A stretch of DNA of 32,609 nt from Chitinispirillales bacterium (lineage in GTDB: Bacteria > Fibrobacterota > Chitinivibrionia > Chitinivibrionales > Chitinispirillaceae), in NCBI GenBank assembly GCA_031254105.1, contig JAIRVB010000054.1, positions 1 through 32,609 of the forward strand, given 5' to 3'. Position 1 is the first letter of the stretch. Each line of letters begins with the position of its first letter. Positions 23,555 to 30,803 of the stretch are shown piece by piece. Position numbers and translations under genes: made by a program. Under the pieces are notes generated by a model. It saw nothing but the letters and a program-made list of their open reading frames with translations, was not told the DNA's origin and ran no database searches.

Positions 23555-24698
23555 ATCTGAGGAAGAGCAGCGCAAGCGTTCCGGTTACCGCTACCCCTCC
23601 CGCAGCAGCGGTGATTATCCAGGGCAGGAGGTTTTTTATACCACTGCTGCCATCTATGGCTATCCGTCCGGTTGGGCGTCCTGCAAGGGGGGGAGTCCAT
23701 TGGGGGATAGAGGCCGGATTGTGCATGCAGCGCTCAAGAACATCGTATGGAGAGAGGTCTGAAATCTCTCTCAGCACGCTGTAAATATCGTACCCCATCT
23801 CCGCGGCGCTTGCATAGCGGTCATTGGGGCTCAGGCTTAAAGATTTTTCTATTACACGCACAAGACGGTCGGGAAAAACCATGTTATGGCTGTTGAGCGG
23901 CCTGTACTGTCCCGAGGTCTTTTTATGAACGAGTTCCGTTAATGTTTTTTGCGGAAACGCGCGGCTGCCTGTAACCATCTCATAGAGCACCGCGCCCAAA
24001 GAAAATATGTCACTTCTGTGATCAAGGGGCTGGCCGTTAAGCTGCTCTGGACTTAGATACACAAGTGTTCCCATGATTTTGGAGCCGACAGTGTGCAGAC
24101 TCACCTCACTTGGTCTGGCAATGCCGAAATCCATGAGTTTTACAATGCCTTCACGTGATATGAGAATATTTTCCGGTTTTACATCTCTGTGAATAAGTCC
24201 GCGGTAAATTTTACCGTACAGTGTATAGTCTTTAACGTGCGCATAATGCAGCGCCTGACATACAAAGTGAGCTGTTGAAAGAGCCGCGGCTAAAGGCAGT
24301 TTACCCAATTTGGAGATCAGATGTTTTATGGAGACCCCATCCACAAATTCAAGTTCAAGGTAAGGGTAAGGATACTCCCCCTCAACATAACCAATATTAA
24401 ATATCTCAATAATATTTGGGTGGCGTATATCAGCAAGTATCTTTGCCTCAGTGAAGAAGCGTTCCCTGGCATCCTCTTTGTGGCTCTGTTTAAGGATCTT
24501 TACCGCGCGCACCACCTCAAGCTCTTCGTGCCACACTTTAAAGACGCTCGCGCTTCCCCCTTCGCCGACAAGGCTTTGAACGATATTAGGCCCAAGCTTG
24601 TCACCGGCGGACGGCATTGTAAACGGCTGCTCATAGGGGTTAGTTACTTCCGCGGCGTTTACATGAAAACGTTCCTGAGAGTTTGCAGAACTGTTCAT
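23553..24698 (-). CDS. Membrane-anchored Hanks-type Ser/Thr protein kinase
   Basis: The 381-residue protein has a complete kinase domain (about 36-310): glycine loop GEGGSASVFKV, Lys67 in AVKIL, Glu84 of helix C, catalytic HRDVKPEN (170-177), DFG (190-192), the activation/P+1 region GTLVYLSPEQL and DHRSDIFSLGAVLYEM. After a short linker a single transmembrane helix (about 359-380) ends the protein, with essentially no extracytoplasmic domain. It therefore looks like an inner-membrane-tethered cytoplasmic kinase without a sensor domain. There is no clear ribosome-binding site before the ATG, and no phosphatase partner gene is adjacent. The N-terminal 35 residues are not conserved-looking. Confidence 0.93.
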   Translation of the reverse strand: MNSSANSQERFHVNAAEVTNPYEQPFTMPSAGDKLGPNIVQSLVGEGGSASVFKVWHEELEVVRAVKILKQSHKEDARERFFTEAKILADIRHPNIIEIFNIGYVEGEYPYPYLELEFVDGVSIKHLISKLGKLPLAAALSTAHFVCQALHYAHVKDYTLYGKIYRGLIHRDVKPENILISREGIVKLMDFGIARPSEVSLHTVGSKIMGTLVYLSPEQLNGQPLDHRSDIFSLGAVLYEMVTGSRAFPQKTLTELVHKKTSGQYRPLNSHNMVFPDRLVRVIEKSLSLSPNDRYASAAEMGYDIYSVLREISDLSPYDVLERCMHNPASIPQWTPPLAGRPTGRIAIDGSSGIKNLLPWIITAAAGGVAVTGTLALLFLR

Positions 24699-24948
24699 AA
24701 TACATTAAATATAGTAAAACGCGCTGCCGGACAGTAGACGTAATTATTCGACTTCGTTCAAGAGTTCAGGCGGAGTAACCCGGATATCTACCGCGCTGTC
24801 TCTTTTCGTAACCGTATTCGTCCGGTTTTCTGTTTTGTTTCTCTTTTTTGTACTTTTTGTTATATGCCAATCAAATGAAAATAAAGCGGATGGGTGTTTG
24901 GATGTTTTAAATTCTGTACAGCGTCCGTATGCGTGTTTTATATACGGC

Positions 24949-24987
24949 AGTTTTCTTTGTTACTTGAGAAAATATTATTATTTCCGG
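24949..24987. repeat. 39-base direct repeat downstream of paralogue 1
   Basis: This sequence, starting AGTTTTCTTTGTTACTTGAG, recurs at 28266-28304 with only a difference or so near the end. Each copy directly follows the stop codon of an exported-family gene. The rest of the gap to 24699 holds a 68-codon open frame without a start codon and no other signal. Confidence 0.7.
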
Positions 24988-25992
24988 TTATCTCCCTCCT
25001 GGGGGTAACGGTATAATTAATATACCCGATGGATTACTTTTTGTGCTTATAAAAGAGTTTTCCCTTGGTATATTAAGTTTAACACCATAAGCAGATTCCG
25101 CCCATTTCGCAAGTCTTGTCAAGTAATCTTTGACTTTAGGGTCTTCAAGAACTCCTGATTTTGCGTAGATAGGCTCGTTTACACTTCTAAGCTCATTAGT
25201 GAGAAGCGGTTCATCCGGATGCAGCCTTCTGAGTTCATTAATGACAACTTCAATACCATAGTAAGTTATAACACTTCCGGGCCGTTCCTCAAAAATATCG
25301 GTTTCCAAACCCTTAACGAGCGCAATACGGCATTTTTTTGAGCCAACAAATGCCAAATCCCTAGCTCTACTCCTTAATTGCGCCAAAGACTTAGCTTCTT
25401 TAAAAAATGTAATCAATGAATCTTCGCTCTTTACATCGCCAAGCGCCGCGCGTTGCGCAAGTGTGTGTGTTTTTTCTGATTTAAGCCAGTGTCTTTTTTC
25501 TGAATCGGTTAGATTCAACAAACAAAGCATCTGAACCGGATCCGGGATATAGTGTTTTGCAAGCGCTTTCTGTATATCAGATTTAAAGGGTGGTAAAAGC
25601 CTCCATTCTGTCATATTTATCAACCGATTGGAAGCAGATTCTCTTAAATCTCTGTTATTATCAAAAAGAGCGCTCACTAAAATTTCAACGATGAGCGGTT
25701 CTCTGATAAGACCATTATATCCTTCACACTTCGGAGTACCGCTTCCAATTTCATATAAATCCAATAAATATTGCCTATAATAGTTATAATCAATTTTTCC
25801 CATAGAAAACGCACTAAATAAATGGCGCGACGTAGTAGTTATCCCTTTTTGCTCAATCATTTCAATCAATTTTTTCTCATTAGCTATGAGTTTTTGTTCA
25901 AAAACAGGAGTATTTGTGTCTGTTTTGGCTTCAACAACGCCACAATTCAGAAAAACGCTGACCATCAATGGCCAAATATAATTAAGTTTCAT
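24988..25992 (-). CDS. Exported HEAT-like protein, tandem paralogue 1
   Basis: This 334-residue protein of unrecognised family has a Sec signal (MKLNYIWPLMVSVFLNCGVV) and probable signal-peptidase cleavage after VEA, near residue 22. The Cys at 17 is not in a good lipobox. The mature part is helical: REPLIVEILVSALFDNNRDL followed by TEWRLLPPFKSDIQKALAKH, then THTLAQRAALGDVKSEDSLI and RDLAFVGSKKCRIALVKGLE, which look like HEAT-type helix pairs. A C-terminal helix VKDYLTRLAKWAESAYGVKL precedes a Pro/Gly tail. It is last of four copies; its ATG overlaps the previous stop (ATGA), with AAAGG before it. It is nearly identical to paralogue 4 over most of its length. Confidence 0.85.
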   Translation of the reverse strand: MKLNYIWPLMVSVFLNCGVVEAKTDTNTPVFEQKLIANEKKLIEMIEQKGITTTSRHLFSAFSMGKIDYNYYRQYLLDLYEIGSGTPKCEGYNGLIREPLIVEILVSALFDNNRDLRESASNRLINMTEWRLLPPFKSDIQKALAKHYIPDPVQMLCLLNLTDSEKRHWLKSEKTHTLAQRAALGDVKSEDSLITFFKEAKSLAQLRSRARDLAFVGSKKCRIALVKGLETDIFEERPGSVITYYGIEVVINELRRLHPDEPLLTNELRSVNEPIYAKSGVLEDPKVKDYLTRLAKWAESAYGVKLNIPRENSFISTKSNPSGILIIPLPPGGR

Positions 25993-27026
25993 TGCGGCCT
26001 TTCAAACGGAAACATGTCGTAATATGGAACAACTCTGACAGCGTTAGGATTTATCTTGCGTATAAACGAATCTTCTTTAGGCAGTTTTACTTTAACGCCA
26101 TAAGTAGATTGAACCCATTTTGCCAATTTTGTCAAATAATCTTTGACATTTGTATCATCATAAATCCCTGTTTCTTTATCGTAAACAGGCTTTTCTACGC
26201 TTCTAAACTCCTTAGTTAGAAGCAGTTCATCAGGATGTAGTCTGCTAAGTCCCTTAATGACAACACCAATACCATGGTCAATCATACCACTGCTGGGATG
26301 CTCTTGAAAAATATCCGTTTCCAAACCTTTAACAAGAGCAATACGGCATTTTTTTGAACCAACAAATGCCAAATCCCGACCCCTATTCTCTAATTGTAAA
26401 TTATTCTCAGCTTCTTTGAATAACGTAATTAATGAATCTTCACTCTTTACATCACCAAGCGCCGCACGTTGCGCAAGTGTGTGAATGTGTTCTGATTTAA
26501 GCCAATGCTTTTTTTCTGTCTCGGTTAGATTTAATAAACAAAGTATCTGAACAGGATCTGGGATATGATGTTTTGCAAGCGCTTTCTGTATATCAGATTT
26601 AAAAGGAGGTAAAAGTCTCCATTCCGCAGCTGTTGTCAACATAGTAAAAGCAAATTCTCTTACTCTTTGCTCATCATCGGAGAGTGCACACACTAAAAGC
26701 TCGACTATAAGCGGTTCTTTGATAAACCCGTTATATCCTTCCCAACTAAGAGGGCCGCATCCAATAACGCTTAAACCATGTACATAGTCCCTACGATTAT
26801 GAGCAAATTCTCCCTTAGATATGTTAAGCACTTTTTTTACTGCTGAGGTTTCAATAATACGGCCTTTCTGCTCAGCCATTTCAATCAGTTTTTTCTCATT
26901 AGCTATGATTTTTTGTTCAAAAAGCGGGATATTATCAACAGTTTTAGCTTCAATGATGCCACAATTCAAAAAAACAAACGTTAGCAGTGTCCAACCGTAT
27001 TTAAATTGTTGAATGGACAACTTCAT
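25989..27026 (-). CDS. Exported HEAT-like protein, tandem paralogue 2
   Basis: This 345-residue member of the same family has the signal MKLSIQQFKYGWTLLTFVFL ending NCGIIEA, a predicted cleavage after EA, and AAAGG four or five bases before the ATG. The family core is kept: EWRLLPPFKSDIQKALAKHH, THTLAQRAALGDVKSEDSLI, RDLAFVGSKKCRIALVKGLE and LHPDELLLTKEFRSVEKP. It differs from paralogue 1 in the N-terminal 60 mature residues and in its C-terminal tail, which ends VRVVPYYDMFPFERPQ instead of the PLPPGGR tail. Its stop overlaps the start of paralogue 1 by four bases, so the two are translated together. Confidence 0.85.
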   Translation of the reverse strand: MKLSIQQFKYGWTLLTFVFLNCGIIEAKTVDNIPLFEQKIIANEKKLIEMAEQKGRIIETSAVKKVLNISKGEFAHNRRDYVHGLSVIGCGPLSWEGYNGFIKEPLIVELLVCALSDDEQRVREFAFTMLTTAAEWRLLPPFKSDIQKALAKHHIPDPVQILCLLNLTETEKKHWLKSEHIHTLAQRAALGDVKSEDSLITLFKEAENNLQLENRGRDLAFVGSKKCRIALVKGLETDIFQEHPSSGMIDHGIGVVIKGLSRLHPDELLLTKEFRSVEKPVYDKETGIYDDTNVKDYLTKLAKWVQSTYGVKVKLPKEDSFIRKINPNAVRVVPYYDMFPFERPQ

Positions 27027-27055
27027 ATAACCTTTCTTACTTGAATAGACAACAA

Positions 27056-28105
27056 TTACTTTTGTTTATTTTTTTTAGCAGACGGTTCGGGTTCGGATGG
27101 TGGAATCGGCATAGGTGTAAAACTACCACCGAATATATTACTTTTCGTGCGTATAAAAGAGTTTTCTTTCGGTAAGTTTAATTTAACACCATAAGTGGAT
27201 TCTGCCCATTTTGCGAGTTTCGTCAAGTAATCTTTGATTTTTGGATCATCAATAATTCCTGTTTTTGTATAGATAGGTTCCTGTAAATTTCTAAACTCGC
27301 TGTTAAGAAGCGGCTCATCAGGGTGTAGTCTGCGTAGTTCCGTAATAACTGCGCTGATACCAGAAACTGATATAACAGTAGCTGGGAGGATCTTAGAAAT
27401 ATCTGTTTCCAAGCCCTTTACGAGTGCAATACGAGATTTTTGCGAACCGACAAATGCAAGATCTGCTGCAACATTCTCAAAATCATCAAAAATTTTAGCT
27501 TCCTTGAATAATGTAATCAATGAATCTTCACTCTTCCTATCCCCAAGGGCCGCGCGTTGTGCAAGCGTATGCGTTTTTTCCGATTTAAGCCATTGTTTTT
27601 TTTCAGATTCTGTTAGATTTACCAAACAAAGTAACTTTACTGGATCTGCAAAGTCATGTTTCGTAATTGCTTTTTGTATATCAGATTTAAAAGGAAGCAA
27701 AAGTCTCCATTCCGTGTGGTCTGTCAACCATTTAAAAGCCAATTCTCTAACACGCAGCTCATTATCGGAGAGAGCGCATACTAAAAGTTCAACAATAAGC
27801 GGTTCTCTGACAAGTCCATTGTACCCTTCGTTAATTAGCAGACCTGTTCCAATATGGCCCAAGCCGAATATCAACGAACTACGACGATAATCAGCTTCTT
27901 CTTTAGAAAGCAGATTAAATACATCTACAATAGAACCGTACATACGAATGCTCTTCTGTTCAACCATTTTGATCAGTTTTTTTTCATTAGCAATAATCTT
28001 CTGTTCAAAGGCAGGGAGAGCGTCAACAGGCTTAGCTTCAACGTTTGTGATGCCGCAACTCAAAAAAACGCTAATTGTCAATATACAGCTATATTTAAAT
28101 TCCAT
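27056..28105 (-). CDS. Exported HEAT-like protein, tandem paralogue 3
   Basis: This 349-residue member is the most divergent of the four. The signal MEFKYSCILTISVFLSCGIT leads to NVEA, with cleavage likely after it. The core is recognisable: EWRLLLPFKSDIQKAITKHD, THTLAQRAALGDRKSEDSLI, ADLAFVGSQKSRIALVKGLE. The C-terminus ends in a Pro/Glu-rich, Lys-rich tail (PPSEPEPSAKKNKQK) that the others lack. Only a weak TGGA precedes the ATG. It lies 29 bases upstream of paralogue 2 on the same strand. Function unknown; a periplasmic or surface scaffold role is only suggested by the helical repeats. Confidence 0.83.
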   Translation of the reverse strand: MEFKYSCILTISVFLSCGITNVEAKPVDALPAFEQKIIANEKKLIKMVEQKSIRMYGSIVDVFNLLSKEEADYRRSSLIFGLGHIGTGLLINEGYNGLVREPLIVELLVCALSDNELRVRELAFKWLTDHTEWRLLLPFKSDIQKAITKHDFADPVKLLCLVNLTESEKKQWLKSEKTHTLAQRAALGDRKSEDSLITLFKEAKIFDDFENVAADLAFVGSQKSRIALVKGLETDISKILPATVISVSGISAVITELRRLHPDEPLLNSEFRNLQEPIYTKTGIIDDPKIKDYLTKLAKWAESTYGVKLNLPKENSFIRTKSNIFGGSFTPMPIPPSEPEPSAKKNKQK

Positions 28106-28265
28106 TTACAAATCCATCTTCTCAATTTATTAACTTTGTATAAATAATTTTACTTTCTCTATTTATGGAATTGCGCCAGTTGCCTTTGTGAAGCTTTGCC
28201 ATTATGTTTGTAAATTGTGGTATATGTCCCTTGTACTGACTTGCCGAGCAAACAACCCCCATATA

Positions 28266-28304
28266 AGTTTTCTTTGTTACTTGAGAAAATATTATTATTT
28301 CCGG
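28266..28304. repeat. 39-base direct repeat downstream of paralogue 4
   Basis: This matches 24949-24987 at an offset of 3317 bases, the same offset as between the stops of paralogues 4 and 1. The similarity of the two genes therefore extends past the stop codon into non-coding DNA, as expected for a recent duplication or gene conversion tract. Confidence 0.75.
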
Positions 28305-29318
28305 TTACCTCCCTCCTGGGGGTAACGGTATAATTAATATACCCGATGGATTACTTTTTGTGCGTATAAAAGAGTTTTCCCTCGGTATATTAAGTTTAAC
28401 ACCATAAGTAGATTCCGCCCATTTCGCAAGTCTTGTCAAATAATCCTTGACTTTAAGGTCTTCAAGAATTCCTGACTTTGCGTATATAGGTTCCTCAACA
28501 CTTCTAAACTCATTCGTCAGAAGCGGTTCATCCGGATGTAGCCTTCTAAGTTCGTTAATGACAACGACAATACCATAATGAGTTATAACACTTCCCGGCT
28601 GTTCCACGAAAAGATCGTTTTCCAAACCCTTAACGAGCGCAATACGGCATTTTTTTGAGCCAACAAATGCCAAATCTTCGGCTCCATTACTTAATTGCCC
28701 CCAAGTTTTAGCTTTTTTGAATAATGTAATCAATGAATCTTCGCTCTTTACATCGCCAAGCGCCGCGCGCTGCGCAAGTGTGTGTGTTTTTTCTGATTTA
28801 AGCCAATGCCTTTTTTCTGAATCAGTAAGGTTTAACAAACAGAGCAGTTTAACGGGATCCGGAATATAATGTTTTGCAAGCGCTTTCTGTATATCAGATT
28901 TAAAAGGTGGTAAAAGCCTCCATTCTGTAGAATTTATCAACAGATTGGAAGCAAATTCTCTCAAATCTTTGTTATTGTCAAAAAGAGCGCTCACTAAAAT
29001 CTCAACGATGAGCGGTTCTCTGATAAGACCATTGTGTATTTCGCACTTTGGAGTGCCTCTTCCAATTTCATATAAAACCCATAAATATTCTCTATAATAG
29101 TTATAATCAATTTTTTCCATAGAAAACGCGCTAAGTAGATGGCGCACTACTGATGACTTAGTAGATATCCCCTTTTGCTCAATCATTTCAATTAATATTT
29201 TCTCATTAGCGATGAGTTTTTGTTCAAAAACAGGAGTATTTGTGTCTGTTTTGGCTTCAACAACGCCACAATTGAAAAAAACAAACGTTAGCAGTGTCCA
29301 ACCGTACTTAAGTTTCAT
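28305..29318 (-). CDS. Exported HEAT-like protein, tandem paralogue 4 (mosaic)
   Basis: This 337-residue member, first of the four to be transcribed, has AGGA seven bases before the ATG. Its body is close to paralogue 1 (AKTDTNTPVFEQKLIANEK, EWRLLPPFKSDIQKALAKHY, and the same GILIIPLPPGGR tail). Its signal peptide, YGWTLLTFVFFNCGVVEA, is instead of the paralogue 2 type. At the DNA level, 29275-29306 is identical to 26968-26999 of paralogue 2, while the adjoining sequence on the other side follows paralogue 1. This marks a recombination junction near 29270. It includes a short insertion (SSVV) after residue 54 that paralogue 1 lacks. Confidence 0.85.
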   Translation of the reverse strand: MKLKYGWTLLTFVFFNCGVVEAKTDTNTPVFEQKLIANEKILIEMIEQKGISTKSSVVRHLLSAFSMEKIDYNYYREYLWVLYEIGRGTPKCEIHNGLIREPLIVEILVSALFDNNKDLREFASNLLINSTEWRLLPPFKSDIQKALAKHYIPDPVKLLCLLNLTDSEKRHWLKSEKTHTLAQRAALGDVKSEDSLITLFKKAKTWGQLSNGAEDLAFVGSKKCRIALVKGLENDLFVEQPGSVITHYGIVVVINELRRLHPDEPLLTNEFRSVEEPIYAKSGILEDLKVKDYLTRLAKWAESTYGVKLNIPRENSFIRTKSNPSGILIIPLPPGGR

Positions 29319-29363
29319 CTCAAATTCCTTTCTGTTTACGTATACTTTAACAAATTGTTCTAC

Positions 29364-30719
29364 CTAATCCCGTTCAATATTTTGTAAACGCAACCATTGT
29401 CTTTGAGGATTTTTACCATTGCTGTCACGTGTACCAGTAAACGTTCCCTGCATTGGCCTCATTCTAAAAATAAATGTTGGAAAATTATTCTTTCCAGACG
29501 CTTGATAATTCATCACATTCCCGACTTCATTGACATCATCCATCCAATTAGCAAATGGACCGTGACTTAACTCATGAACCATTACGCGGCTAATTGTTTC
29601 TGTGTTTGTATAGGTAGTTAACGCGTTAAAACCTCCAACATTAACGCCGGCAATAGGAAACCACAATAATGTATTCGCAGGATAGTTATTGTTAATTCGC
29701 TCTATTCTTATAGAATTATTGTTAAAGGAATTTGGTATTATTTTAACAGGTTCACCTTCTCCAATAAAAATAGTAGTAGTGTCCCAGTTTCTAAGTGTTC
29801 CTGTTGAGTTGTATAAATTTATATTTAAAGTAACATTTGTACCTCTGGTTATTGGATTAGTAATTGTCCAAACTCCACGAGCATTCTCAACATGAACAAC
29901 AGTTTCAATATTGCCCGAACTTGTTGGTGTTATCCTGCTGTTAATAGCATCCCGCAAAGCGGCTACCTCTGCATTAGCTTCTACACCGTCCATCCATGCA
30001 TCAAGAACGCCATTTCCATTATTATCATAAGGAATATCAAATTCTTCAAACCAAAGTGTAGCATCCACAACCGCCTGACGCAACATTTCATTAGTATATG
30101 CTGCTAACACCAACTCTGTTGGCTTAAATGACAAGTTGGAACGGGGGCTGCGACTATCATAAACTTTGTAATAATGTATTCTGACCCCTTTTTTCACAAA
30201 AACTTCCACATTAAGTGTCCTTAATGAAACATCTTCCCCAGAAGCCGATACCCCCATAACCTTAATTTGAGCCCGTCTATGGCCGGAAACGTTCGCTGCG
30301 GTAAATGTAATTGTTGTAGTTGCGTTTCCCTGTACTGGAAAGTTGTTTTCTTGATTGACATTTACAACATCGGTATTAGTGCTTTTTACATAAAAACTTT
30401 CAACCCCCAATGCTGTTGCTGTTCCGTTAATAACAACATCCACAGTATTTGTCCCACCACTTGCTACAGAAATATATACTGAGTCTCGGGTATCAGGATT
30501 ACGCGCTGGTTGATCTAGATTACTTCGTCCGCTGTATAACGGATCATCAAGAGCCACTTTATCAAAACCATACCATGTATCTTGATTTTTCGAGAACTCA
30601 ATTTCTCTAAATTCTCTAGTTGTGTTATTTGTTTTAACACTTTCATTCACATCATCCCCGCACGAAACCGCAAACAGCGTCACAGAAATAGCAGCAAATA
30701 ATATTTTCAGTATCTTCAT
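29364..30719 (-). CDS. Lipoprotein with Ig-like region and HELSH zinc-protease-like motif
   Basis: The protein starts MKILKILFAAISVTLFAVSC, a lipoprotein signal with Cys20; GGGAG lies about six bases before the ATG. Residues about 80-175 look like a bacterial Ig-type beta-sandwich (YVKSTNTDVVNVNQ, TTITFTAANVSGHRRAQIKV). The C-terminal part contains VMVHELSHGPFANWMDD with His382, Glu383 and His386 in HExxH order, followed by NVMNY, like the Met-turn of metzincin-type proteases. The third zinc ligand is not the usual His eleven residues in; an Asp shortly after is a candidate. It is probably a cell-envelope metallopeptidase, but the family is not recognised. It lies 45 bases upstream of paralogue 4. 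Confidence 0.82.
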   Translation of the reverse strand: MKILKILFAAISVTLFAVSCGDDVNESVKTNNTTREFREIEFSKNQDTWYGFDKVALDDPLYSGRSNLDQPARNPDTRDSVYISVASGGTNTVDVVINGTATALGVESFYVKSTNTDVVNVNQENNFPVQGNATTTITFTAANVSGHRRAQIKVMGVSASGEDVSLRTLNVEVFVKKGVRIHYYKVYDSRSPRSNLSFKPTELVLAAYTNEMLRQAVVDATLWFEEFDIPYDNNGNGVLDAWMDGVEANAEVAALRDAINSRITPTSSGNIETVVHVENARGVWTITNPITRGTNVTLNINLYNSTGTLRNWDTTTIFIGEGEPVKIIPNSFNNNSIRIERINNNYPANTLLWFPIAGVNVGGFNALTTYTNTETISRVMVHELSHGPFANWMDDVNEVGNVMNYQASGKNNFPTFIFRMRPMQGTFTGTRDSNGKNPQRQWLRLQNIERD

Positions 30720-30803
30720 TTTTAACTCCCGAACATGAAAGAGTGTAACTTGTTTTCGTTTTAGTTAGTAATTAATACAGGTTCATTATCTATTACTTGA
30801 CTG

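Noticed and set aside
24321-24737. 138-codon plus-strand frame opposite the kinase gene
   Set aside because: It is antisense to a kinase with a full set of catalytic motifs and has no independent support.
24744-24952. Minus-strand open frame of about 68 codons ending IRVTPPELLNEVE
   Set aside because: It contains no ATG, GTG or TTG start and no ribosome-binding site; it may be chance or a decayed gene tail.
24988-29318. Reading the four exported paralogues as lipoproteins (conserved NCG/SCG in the signal)
   Set aside because: The residues before the Cys (FLN, FFN or FLS) do not make a convincing lipobox in three of the four, while VEA/IEA followed by K is a good signal-peptidase I site in all four; lipidation cannot be fully excluded.
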